Origin: Fredericiella sp038205395
GTDB taxonomy: Bacteria; Chloroflexota; Anaerolineae; Caldilineales; Caldilineaceae
Reading direction: 5' to 3'
Assembly (NCBI GenBank): GCA_038205395.1
Contig: JBBRBX010000005.1
Span: 15,920 to 79,919 of the forward strand
DNA: 64,000 bases
The notes beneath the pieces are model-generated. The model saw nothing but the letters and a program-made list of their open reading frames with translations. It searched no databases and had not been told where the DNA came from. Made by a program: the position numbers and the translations under genes. Shown here in pieces: positions 40,390 through 47,966 of the stretch (position 1 is the first letter of the stretch; the number at the start of each line of letters is the position of its first letter).

Positions 40390-41934
40390 TTATTGCTCGT
40401 TTTTTGGGTCCAAAGTCAACTGATGAAGAAAAGCAACCGCGTGTTGCTCGATGCGTTTGCGCTCGTCTTCGTCGATGTTACGCAGACCAAGCACCGCTGG
40501 GCCAAAGCGAGGATTGGCACGCAGCTTCTCCTCATGCTTGATCAGAAAATTCCAGTAAAGAAAGTTGAACGGGCAAGCATCATTCCCTGTCCGTTTGGCA
40601 TAATCAAATGGACAGCTCGCGCAGTAGTCGCTCATCCGTTTGATGTAGTTTGCAGAGGCGATGTAGGGTTTCGTGGCTGTCTTGCCACCATCAGCATTCA
40701 GGCCCATTCCAAGCACATTGGGGATCATCACCCATTCATAAGCGTCCACGAATGTGCTCAAAAACCAGTCGTTGACGCTGATGGGATGCAGCCCAGCAAG
40801 GGTGCTGAAGTTTGCCAGCACCATCAAGCGCTCAATGTGATGCACATAGCCATCCTGTCTGACACGCTGCAGTATGTGCCGCATACAGTTCATTGCGGTA
40901 TCGCCTGTCCAGAAGAACTCTGGGAGCGATTGGGTAGCGTCCCAGGAGTTGGCGTTCAAAATGCCAGGCATCTGCCGCCAGTACTGCCAGTACATGAATT
41001 CACGCCAGCCAAGAACCTGCCGGACCAGACCCTCAACCGAGTTGATCGGTGCCATGCCGGCGGCATAGGCTGCTTCTGCGGCCCGGATGACCTGCATGGG
41101 TTCAAGCAAGCCGATATTGAGATAAGGCGACAGGAACGAGTGGTAAAGCTGGCCATCTCGTGTTGCCATCGCATCTTCATAGTCCCCAAAACGAGAAAGA
41201 CGATGTGCAATAAAATCCTGCAACGCATCAACTGCTTGTTCATGGCTGACAGCCAGATCGAATCCCTCAATTTGCCCAAATCCACCGCTTGTTTTGACCG
41301 CGTGGATAACCGCTTCGGTCAATTCATCCGGGGTGAAATGCGCGTGTCGTGGCGCAACCGCATCCTTTGGATAAGGTTTACGGTTTTGTTTGTCATAATT
41401 CCATATTCCACCAACGGGCTGCTTGCCGTCCATCAGAACATCGAAATGGCGGCGCATGCTGCGATAGAAGTGCTCCATGACGTAGGGCTTGTCCGGTTGC
41501 GACTGAGGATATGGATTGAAGGTACCAACCAGGAACTGCGTGTTAGGAACAAGCTCGACATTTACACCGAGTACTGCCCTCATTCGCGTGTGCTGCCAGT
41601 TCCGCCCTGCATATTCGCTGGCTTCCATCGCCACAATTCGATCTGGCTGATACTCCGACACATGGCTGCGCAACCCCTCTGCCGTATTGGGGGCGTGACG
41701 ATAGTCTACGACATAGCCTTGCTGCCTTAATCGTTCAGCGTAGTGGCGCATCGCACTCTTGAGTAGTACTGCCTTTTTCTTGTGGTATGGATGGCGTGCG
41801 AAGCGGCTCTCGCTTTCAATTAGTGTCACATAGGTTGCATCTGGGGCAGCCATCGCATGGGCATGCGTCAATGCTGGATGCTTCTCCAGCAATTGATCGC
41901 CAAGAATCCAGATTGAGGTCGATGCTTGTTTCAT
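40390..41934 (-). CDS. Iron-sulfur bacterial (6-4) photolyase/cryptochrome (PhrB/CryB type)
   Basis: FeS-BCP photolyases repair (6-4) photoproducts in UV-damaged DNA with FAD, a lumazine antenna and a 4Fe-4S cluster. The 514-residue protein has C350 (NCMRHILQ), C438, C441 (DYCASC) and C454 (DACPF), the same four positions I recall for the cluster ligands of Agrobacterium PhrB. N-terminal WILGDQLL and the C-terminal SANYIKRMSDYC block support the family. ATG 41934 is chosen; upstream frame to 42480 has no homology and passes through a transposase remnant. It pairs with a truncated DUF2256 gene. Lower GC than the flanks suggests transfer. Confidence 0.95.
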   Translation of the reverse strand: MKQASTSIWILGDQLLEKHPALTHAHAMAAPDATYVTLIESESRFARHPYHKKKAVLLKSAMRHYAERLRQQGYVVDYRHAPNTAEGLRSHVSEYQPDRIVAMEASEYAGRNWQHTRMRAVLGVNVELVPNTQFLVGTFNPYPQSQPDKPYVMEHFYRSMRRHFDVLMDGKQPVGGIWNYDKQNRKPYPKDAVAPRHAHFTPDELTEAVIHAVKTSGGFGQIEGFDLAVSHEQAVDALQDFIAHRLSRFGDYEDAMATRDGQLYHSFLSPYLNIGLLEPMQVIRAAEAAYAAGMAPINSVEGLVRQVLGWREFMYWQYWRQMPGILNANSWDATQSLPEFFWTGDTAMNCMRHILQRVRQDGYVHHIERLMVLANFSTLAGLHPISVNDWFLSTFVDAYEWVMIPNVLGMGLNADGGKTATKPYIASANYIKRMSDYCASCPFDYAKRTGNDACPFNFLYWNFLIKHEEKLRANPRFGPAVLGLRNIDEDERKRIEQHAVAFLHQLTLDPKNEQ

Positions 41935-41996
41935 ATCGTCCCACAGTGATTGGCTATGCTGATTTGGATGGTGAGCGGTCCTCTGAACGCGGTACA

Positions 41997-42326
41997 TTAT
42001 AATTGACCTGTCAACGTGTTGGTTCGCCGCGCAACCGGGGGAACGATGTCGCCGAACCGCTCCGTGAAGAGCTTGCGTCGGCACGTTGCATTGGCGCAGC
42101 GGAACCGGCGCAGGGTTACTGCCGCTTCTGCCCAAGGCAGATCGGCGAGCCGACGCACGTAGCGACAGTGCACCCGCCGCGCTTCTTGGTTGCACACCGG
42201 GCACTGCACCGGCATTTGTGTGCTGATTACATGCAGTGTGATGGACTTCGCCGCTGTAGTCCATAATGTAAATGTAGTCGGCCGCAACTGAGCCTCGAAT
42301 ATTATAGGGCACAATATGATTGCCAT
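41997..42326 (-). pseudogene. ISL3-family transposase, N-terminal fragment
   Basis: The 109-residue frame contains the ISL3 zinc-finger region: SITLHVISTQMPVQCPVCN, ARRVHCRYVRRLADLPW and RRFRCANATCRRKLFTERF, ending ARRTNTLTGQL and a stop. Intact ISL3 transposases are around 400 residues, so only the first quarter remains; the DDE catalytic part is gone. No inverted repeats were found. The fragment sits just upstream of the photolyase and marks an insertion scar. Confidence 0.8.
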
Positions 42327-42376
42327 TCGTCCTTGTCATCACAATTGCGGGAAAGCTGGTCACGCACGCAAATTGA

Positions 42377-42658
42377 CAGCCAGTCCTTGCACTCTGGGAA
42401 GTCGCAATCGGAGTCGGTCTACTGACGGGAGAGCACCGGCGGCTAACCCTCCTCCTGCTCTTCCTCCAAATGGGTGGCACAACCTTACCGTTGGTGATTC
42501 TGCCCGAGGTGGTATGGCCGAGATTCTCATGCGGTCTGACATTGGAAGGGCAAGATCAATGTGTCGTCAAGAACCTAGCAATCATTGGCTCGGCTCTTGG
42601 GCTGGGCGGGACTGTACGGGGGGGCCGCCTGATTGCCAAGCCGATTGAAGAATCGTAG
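42377..42658 (+). pseudogene. DoxX/DUF417-like membrane protein, C-terminal fragment
   Basis: The frame opens right after a stop (TGA 42374-42376) and reads as the last two membrane helices of a DoxX-like or DUF417 protein: LALWEVAIGVGLLTGEHRR, FLQMGGTTLPLVILPE, LTLEGQ and VKNLAIIGSALGLGGTVRGG. The N-terminal half and start are missing, so it is a remnant. It precedes the rhodopsin by about 160 bases. Confidence 0.65.
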
Positions 42659-42705
42659 CCATTGCGCAGAATGTGGAATTTATCACATACGGCGTCCGCT
42701 TCTTC

Positions 42706-42803
42706 CGATACCATATTGTATAAGTCATGTATAGATTTTGTACAATCAATGCGTTTCCGCAAGTCTTATTGACAGCCGTTACCAGCGGCTCAATATGGTA
42801 TCG
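42706..42803 (+). promoter_or_regulatory. Rhodopsin upstream region with a 13-bp inverted repeat and TGTA/TACA motifs
   Basis: 42706-42718 is the exact reverse complement of 42791-42803. Between them lie TTGTATA, TGTATAG and TTGTACAA, including TGTA-N9-TACA, and a possible promoter TTGACA (42769-42774) with TATGGT (42794-42799), though the 19-base spacing is long. TGTA/TACA words resemble sites of B12-dependent LitR/CarH light regulators, which is inference only. Confidence 0.4.
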
Positions 42804-42821
42804 CATAAAAGGAGAATAAGA

Positions 42822-43658
42822 ATGCAGTCGCTTTCGATCGGTGAGTTTAGTTTGGTATACAACATGCTGTCGTTTGCGCTGGCAGCCATGTTGGGTAGCT
42901 TCGTCTTCTTCGTTTTGGCTCGCGAGCACGTCGACAAAAAGTATCGACTTGCGCTCGTTATGTCCGCCATCGTGGTGGCAGTCGCCGGTTATCACTACTG
43001 GCGCATCTTCGAGAGTTGGGGCGCGGCCTTCAACCTCGAGAATGGCAGCTACGTCCCGTCCGGCACACCGTTCAACGACGGCTATCGCTACGTCGATTGG
43101 TTGCTTACCGTGCCGCTGCTGGTCGCCGAGCTAGTGGCTGTGTTGGCTCTGGCCCGTTCCAAGAGTGTCAATCTGACCGCCAAACTGGTCTTCGCTGCCG
43201 TACTGATGATTGCACTCGGCTATCCGGGCGAAATCTCGACCGACATGACGGCTCGGGCCTTCTGGGGCGCCCTCAGTACGATTCCGTTCGTCTATATCCT
43301 ATGGGTACTGTGGGTTGAGCTTGGGCGTGCCGTGGAGCGTGAGAGCAGTCAGGTCAAGATTCTGTTACGCAATACGCGACTTCTGCTGCTGGCGACCTGG
43401 GGCTTCTATCCGATTACCTACATGCTGCCCATGTTTGGTATCGTTGGCGCTACTGCACTGGTTGGCATGCAAGTTGGCTACAGCATCGCAGACGTGGCAG
43501 CGAAATGCGGCTATGGTCTGATGATCTACGCCATCGCCAGGGCGAAGAGCGGGGCGGATCAAGCAGTGCAGGGCGAAGTTATGACGAAAGCGTTAACGGT
43601 CAGCAATGTGACACACGGTGGCACCAAGGTGGTCGATCCGGCCGTCATGCAGGGCTAA
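42822..43658 (+). CDS. Xanthorhodopsin-type light-driven proton pump rhodopsin
   Basis: A seven-helix, retinal-binding protein of 278 residues expected to pump protons outward. ATG 42822 has AAAGGAG seven bases upstream. Key residues: H58 (GYHYWRIF) paired with proton acceptor D92, R89, T96, L100 (green-tuned position) and proton donor E103 in RYVDWLLTVPLLVAEL, giving the DTE motif; helix G has D224 and the retinal Lys K228 (SIADVAAKCGYG). G149 in FWGALSTIPF lies near the small residue that opens the carotenoid-antenna site in xanthorhodopsins. The protein ends with a soluble tail of about 40 residues. No retinal-synthesis gene is in the window. Confidence 0.96.
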   Translation: MQSLSIGEFSLVYNMLSFALAAMLGSFVFFVLAREHVDKKYRLALVMSAIVVAVAGYHYWRIFESWGAAFNLENGSYVPSGTPFNDGYRYVDWLLTVPLLVAELVAVLALARSKSVNLTAKLVFAAVLMIALGYPGEISTDMTARAFWGALSTIPFVYILWVLWVELGRAVERESSQVKILLRNTRLLLLATWGFYPITYMLPMFGIVGATALVGMQVGYSIADVAAKCGYGLMIYAIARAKSGADQAVQGEVMTKALTVSNVTHGGTKVVDPAVMQG

Positions 43659-43698
43659 GCTGTACGCTCAATTGAGAAACGTGAATCCGCAATATTGA

Positions 43699-43731
43699 CC
43701 CCTTGCAGAACAGACCCGCCTCTGCAAGGGG
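43699..43731 (+). terminator. Hairpin after the rhodopsin gene
   Basis: A perfect 11-base-pair stem (43699-43709 with 43721-43731) around an 11-base loop, 40 bases after the rhodopsin stop. The T-run is missing, so it may be a weak terminator or a 3'-end stabiliser. Confidence 0.55.
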
Positions 43732-43767
43732 CCTCTATCTGCCATCTAGGTAGGAGAGCCAAGTAAC

Positions 43768-44145
43768 ATGAACGTGTTGCTCAAGCCGACGATTCAGTTC
43801 AAACCAGAGCACGAAAACGAACCGTTTTTCCGAGAAACCGCAACGCTTTTCGAGAGCGTCAAACAGCACGACTTTGATACGCTGGCCGCCCTTTGCGACG
43901 ACGACTTTGGCATCGTCGACCTGAACACCAACGGCAGTAGCGTCATCATTTCCAACCGCTCAGAATGAGAGAACTGGTTTCTCACCTTGTTTGCCCGGTT
44001 GGATGAGATACAGGCAGAGACAGGCGGCTCGCTTCACGTGCGTCGCTACCATCATCTGGAAAAACGTACTCGGCGCGTGGAGAGAGTCACGCTGGCATTG
44101 CTCATTGGTACGTGTCGAATCCTAAACTTCATCGGAATTGTTTGA
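43768..44145 (+). pseudogene. NTF2/SnoaL-like protein broken by one stop codon
   Basis: ATG 43768 has AGGAG eleven bases upstream. The frame reads as an NTF2-like alpha+beta protein (ETATLFESVKQHDFDTLAAL, then NRSE) until TGA at 43966-43968, then continues ENWFLTLFARLDEIQAE and HVRRYHHLEKRTRRVERV to TGA at 44143. Changing TGA to TGG gives SEWENWF, matching the Trp found at this place in relatives, so a single base change or sequencing error explains it. Function unknown; it follows the rhodopsin. Confidence 0.6.
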
Positions 44146-44157
44146 CTCCAATAGGAC

Positions 44158-44316
44158 TTACGCAGTTGAAGGTGAACAGGTCAACGAATAGAGCGGTTGG
44201 GCGAGAAAAGTCGTAACCGCACGCCGGATAATGGCGGTCTTAGCCTCATACCAGGAGATGCCAAAGACAAAGCGTTCCAGGCGCAGAAAGGTACGCAGGG
44301 CCAGACCGATATGGGT
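44158..44316 (-). pseudogene. Transposase C-terminal remnant (IS4/IS701-like)
   Basis: The last 52 residues read THIGLALRTFLRLERF, SWYEAKTAIIRRAV, FLAQPLYSL and a stop. This matches the C-terminal end of DDE transposases of the IS4/IS701 kind. The upstream portion is lost; the adjacent fragment at 44315-44534 belongs to a different family. Family assignment is from memory of motif phrases. Confidence 0.5.
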
Positions 44317-44534
44317 GCAACGAACCAATGACGGCATAGAAGAGGAGCAGGCAGCTGCTCTCATTGCGAAACGGCGCATTCATCTTGTGCGAACGTTTTT
44401 TGACCTCCTGGAACAGCCGCTCGATGACAAGCGGCGAGCTGCTGGTCGGCGGCCTGGCGGTCAGGCTGATAGAAGATGGTGCGCAGCTCCGGCAGCAGTT
44501 CGTTGCGTTTGCGCGTGGGCAGATAGCCGACGAG
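44315..44534 (-). pseudogene. IS256/mutator-like transposase remnant with deletion and frameshift
   Basis: Two pieces lie in different frames: RKRNELLPELRTIFYQPDR (44430-44534) and IERLFQEVKKRSHKMNAPFR (44315-44428). In intact mutator-type transposases these segments lie far apart, so an internal deletion plus a frameshift occurred. It abuts the IS4/IS701-like remnant. Confidence 0.5.
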
Positions 44535-44740
44535 GACATGGACGCGCTGCTCGACCGGCTGGGCGTCCAGGAGCCGCTGACGCGCTGGGCGTCTCCGACG
44601 GCGGCCCGATCGCGCTCGACCTCGCCGCCATCGATCCGCGCGTCGAGCGCGTCGTGCTGGTGGCCCGCTGTCAGCGCGAGCTGCCTCGCCCCCGCCGCTG
44701 CCTGCGGACTTCATGCACGATTTCGTCGATTTCATCCAAG
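44523..44740 (+). pseudogene. Alpha/beta-hydrolase remnant with frameshifts
   Basis: ADEDMDALLDRLGVQ in one frame continues in another as GVSDGGPIALDLAAIDP and RVERVVLVA, the nucleophile-elbow region of an alpha/beta hydrolase (the elbow residue would be Ser in GVSDGG), then PLPADFMHDFVDFIQ in a third frame. At least two frameshifts separate them. Only this fragment of a normally 250-300-residue protein is present. Confidence 0.45.
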
Positions 44741-46327
44741 GATTACGGTCTCGTCTTCAGGCGCAGTCTCATCCCAGCAGATGTACACCCGCGGCCCGCC
44801 GCCTTCGTCGGGGATCGCCTCCCGGGCTGACGCGCGTGCGCCCGCCCGCAAGACCTCACCCGTGCGCGGGTCGATCACCCGGTATGGCAGCGGCACGTCC
44901 GCGCTGATGATCGGCAGCGGCCCGCCCTCGCCGGCGTAGGCGATGAAGAGCTTGCCGGGGATCAGCAGCCCGCGGCGGCCGTAGGTGACTTCCCAGTCGG
45001 GCGCAATGTCGGCCAGCGGCAGGCCGTCGAGAATGCGGCCGACGAGGCCCGCGTAGGTGGCGCCCTCGAAGTCCAGCGCCTCCCGCCAGCCGCAGCCGGG
45101 CGCCATGAAGAAGTCGGCAAAGCCCGCCTCATCCCCATGATGCGCCCACTGCCAGAGGCTGCCCGCTCCGTAGACGACGCCAAAGGTGCCCCCGGCGCAG
45201 AGGTTGCTCCAGGCTTCGTGCCCCTGCCACCAGCCGGCCGCCTTGCCCCGCTGCCCGCCATGCTCGTAGGTCGGCTCGCCGTTCGCCACGCCCTTGACCG
45301 GCCTGTTGCGCCACATGTCGGCCACCCGCTCCGGCACATGCTCGCCGTTGTGCCCCGTCTGACACCACTGGAAATCCAGCCAGGGCGCATCCTGCGAGGC
45401 GTCCGCCACGGCGTGGGGGCGGTAGTGGATGCCGGTGGGCTGGCCGTAGGCGTCCCAGCGCTCGACTTCCTCGCCGCCTGCCGCCACCTGCGGCTCGCGC
45501 CCGCTGCCGTCGCCGCCCACCAGATAGACCGCCGGGCGCGCGCCGTAGCGCGCCACCAGGTAGCGGCAGTAGCGGGCATACTCCTGCAGCGGCAGCACGG
45601 GACCGGCGACGCGCAGCCCCTTCCAGCCAAAGCCAAAGAAGACCGGCTGGTAGACCGGCACGATCTCATGCGCCACAAGAGTGTCGATCAGCCCGTCCAG
45701 GTACTGGAAATAGGCGGGGTTCAGTTCGTTGATGTGCCCCGTCGGCAGATCCTCGAAGCCAACATCAAACCCCTCGTCGGCGCCGCGGTCGCGCGGGCCG
45801 CGCGCGTCCATGTCGGGCTGCACGCTCATCAGCAGCGCAGCGTTGAAGCCCTTCGCCTGCCGGTCGCGCGCGTAGACCTCGCACTCGGCGTGCGTCGCGC
45901 GCCAGGGCAGCCCCCAGGCCGTGTCGCCCACCAGTACGGATGCGCGGCCATCAGCGTGCACCAGGTTGCGCTTGCCTTCCGACATACGCCAGAAGCCGTG
46001 CCGGTAGAAGCGATTGTCTGCATCCGAATCCGCCGTCTCTGCGTTCACTGTGCAGACAAGCTCGCCGGTCTGGTCGGCCAACCCGGCGTCATCCGGCGTG
46101 CTGAAGCTGCGCCACGTCCAGCGCCCTGCCGCCGGCGCGGCAAAGCGAATCTTCCAGGTGCGCCCGCCGTCCCAGAAGGCTGGGCGGCGCAGCGTCACGC
46201 CGCGCTCGTCGCTGAAATCGGCCCACACCTCGACATCCGTGTAGCCATTGGCGTACTCGCGCGCGGCAGTGAGGGTGAACTCCGCCTCACGCCACGGCGC
46301 TGCAACTGCTGTGCTGCTTTGCGGCAT
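44732..46327 (-). CDS. DUF5060/DUF4038 glycoside-hydrolase-like protein (apiosidase-like, GH140 type)
   Basis: The 531-residue protein has an N-terminal immunoglobulin-like DUF5060 domain (EFTLTAAREYANGYTDVEVW), then a DUF4038 TIM-barrel with LVGDTAWGLPWRATHAE, VYQPVFFGFGWKG, YLVARYGARPAVYLVGGDGSGRE and WLDFQWCQTGHNG, and the typical C-terminal beta domain (PLPYRVIDPRTGEV). GH140 members hydrolyse apiose in pectic side chains, but the family is broad. ATG 46327 is preferred to the upstream TTG. No signal peptide is visible. It stands alone, convergent with nothing and upstream of the IS-scarred region. Confidence 0.85.
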   Translation of the reverse strand: MPQSSTAVAAPWREAEFTLTAAREYANGYTDVEVWADFSDERGVTLRRPAFWDGGRTWKIRFAAPAAGRWTWRSFSTPDDAGLADQTGELVCTVNAETADSDADNRFYRHGFWRMSEGKRNLVHADGRASVLVGDTAWGLPWRATHAECEVYARDRQAKGFNAALLMSVQPDMDARGPRDRGADEGFDVGFEDLPTGHINELNPAYFQYLDGLIDTLVAHEIVPVYQPVFFGFGWKGLRVAGPVLPLQEYARYCRYLVARYGARPAVYLVGGDGSGREPQVAAGGEEVERWDAYGQPTGIHYRPHAVADASQDAPWLDFQWCQTGHNGEHVPERVADMWRNRPVKGVANGEPTYEHGGQRGKAAGWWQGHEAWSNLCAGGTFGVVYGAGSLWQWAHHGDEAGFADFFMAPGCGWREALDFEGATYAGLVGRILDGLPLADIAPDWEVTYGRRGLLIPGKLFIAYAGEGGPLPIISADVPLPYRVIDPRTGEVLRAGARASAREAIPDEGGGPRVYICWDETAPEDETVILG

Positions 46328-46472
46328 AGCCAAATATCCGATCTGAGTACAAGTTAGTTTTATGTCAATAACTTATCCGTCCAGCCCGCACGTGGCGTGC
46401 GCACTGAACGCTTGGCTTACTCGTCCAGAGCGCACGGCCACGTGCGCTTTGGATGTTCTAGAGGTTGAACGT

Positions 46473-47966
46473 TCAAGGCAGCGCGGTCTCGCCCATCAGC
46501 CAGCGATCCACTTCGCGCGCCGCCCCGCGCCCTTCGTTGATCGCCCAGACGACCAGGCTCTGGCCGCGGCGCATGTCGCCGGCGGCAAAAATGCCTTCGA
46601 TGCTGGTGCGAAACTTGCCGTGCTCGGCCAGCACGTTGGAGCGCGCGTCGCGCGCAACGCCCAACTGATCCACCAGAAAGTCCTCCGGGCCGCGGAAGCC
46701 CATCGCCAGCAGCACCAAATCCGCCGGCCAGACTTCCTCCGTCCCCGGCTGTTCGATGAACTGCATACGGCCTTCGGCAAACTTCATCTCCACGCGCACG
46801 GTGTGCAGCTCTTTGACATGGCCGTTGGCGTCGCCCACAAAGCGCTTGGTCGAAATTTGATAAGTGCGCGGGTCCTGGCCGAAGCGCGCCTCGGCTTCCA
46901 CCTGGCCATAATCCTGGCGAAAAACGCGCGGCCACTGCGGCCACGGGTTGTCGGAGGCGCGATCATCGGGCGGGCGCGGGACAATCTCGAACTGCGCCAG
47001 GTTCTTGCAGCCGTGGCGCAGCGAGGTGGCCACGCAGTCCGTCCCCGTATCGCCGCCGCCGATGACGACCACGCTGCGCCCCTCCGCCGAAATGAAGTGA
47101 CCGTTGCTGTAGACGCCGGAACGCTCGTCAAGCAGATGCCTAGTGTTGCCGCGCAGGAAATCCATCGCAAAGTGGATGCCCTTGAGTTCGCGGCCGGGGA
47201 TAGGCAGGTCATTGGGCTTGGTGGCGCCGCCCGCCAGGACGATGACATCAAACTTGGCGCGCAATTTGTCGATGGGGTAATGTGCACCGATTTCAGTATT
47301 GGTGATAAAGCGCACTCCTTCGGCCTCCAGCAGATCGACCCGCCGCTGCACGACCGCTTCCTTGTCCAGCTTCATGTTGGGGATGCCGTACATCAGCAGC
47401 CCGCCGATGCGGTCGGCGCGCTCGAAGACCGTCACCCAGTGGCCCACTTTGTTCAACTGGGCGGCGCAGGCCAGCCCGGCCGGGCCGGAGCCGACGATGG
47501 CCACCTTTTTGCCGGTGCGTACAGGCGGAGCCTGCGGCACGATCCAGCCTTCGGCAAAGCCCTTGTCGACAATGGCGCATTCGATGCTCTTGATCGTCAC
47601 CGCCGGTTCGAGCAGCCCCACCGTGCATGACCCCTCGCATGGAGCCGGGCAGACGCGCCCGGTGAACTCCGGGAAGTTGTTGGTTTTGTGCAGCCGGTTG
47701 AGCGCCTCGCGCCACAGCCCGCGATAGACCAGGTCGTTCCACTCCGGGATCAGGTTGTTGACCGGGCAGCCCGCGGCCATGCCGTTGATCAGTTGGCCCG
47801 TCTGGCAGAAAGGGATGCCGCAGTCCATACAGCGCGCACCTTGCACCTTGAGCTTGCTTTCGCTGAAGTGCAGATGAAACTCATCCCAATCCTGCAGCCG
47901 CTGCACGGGGTCGCGGTCGCCCGATACTTCGCGCGGATACTCCAAAAAGCCGGTTGGCTTGCCCAT
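46473..47966 (-). CDS. gltD: Glutamate synthase small subunit (NADPH-dependent)
   Basis: GltD passes electrons from NADPH to GltB. The 497-residue protein has the N-terminal cysteine cluster CMDCGIPFCQ and CPAPCEGSC for two 4Fe-4S centres, an FAD-binding KVAIVGSGPAGLACA, and an NAD(P) site VVVIGGGDTGTDCVATSLRHG. ATG 47966 overlaps the gltB stop by one base (TGATG), so the two subunits are translated in equal amounts. Confidence 0.97.
   Translation of the reverse strand: MGKPTGFLEYPREVSGDRDPVQRLQDWDEFHLHFSESKLKVQGARCMDCGIPFCQTGQLINGMAAGCPVNNLIPEWNDLVYRGLWREALNRLHKTNNFPEFTGRVCPAPCEGSCTVGLLEPAVTIKSIECAIVDKGFAEGWIVPQAPPVRTGKKVAIVGSGPAGLACAAQLNKVGHWVTVFERADRIGGLLMYGIPNMKLDKEAVVQRRVDLLEAEGVRFITNTEIGAHYPIDKLRAKFDVIVLAGGATKPNDLPIPGRELKGIHFAMDFLRGNTRHLLDERSGVYSNGHFISAEGRSVVVIGGGDTGTDCVATSLRHGCKNLAQFEIVPRPPDDRASDNPWPQWPRVFRQDYGQVEAEARFGQDPRTYQISTKRFVGDANGHVKELHTVRVEMKFAEGRMQFIEQPGTEEVWPADLVLLAMGFRGPEDFLVDQLGVARDARSNVLAEHGKFRTSIEGIFAAGDMRRGQSLVVWAINEGRGAAREVDRWLMGETALP

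Noticed and set aside
41935..42480. N-terminal extension of the photolyase
   Set aside because: It reads through the ISL3 remnant in another frame and has no homology; the family N-terminus starts at 41934.
42316..42648. 110-codon plus-strand frame
   Set aside because: The DoxX-like fragment lies in a different frame here and has recognisable sequence; this one does not.
40303..44145. Recoding of TGA as Trp in the light island
   Set aside because: Many genes here end in TGA (leuB, leuC, gltB, ilvB leader), and the rhodopsin and photolyase read normally; decay or sequencing error is simpler.
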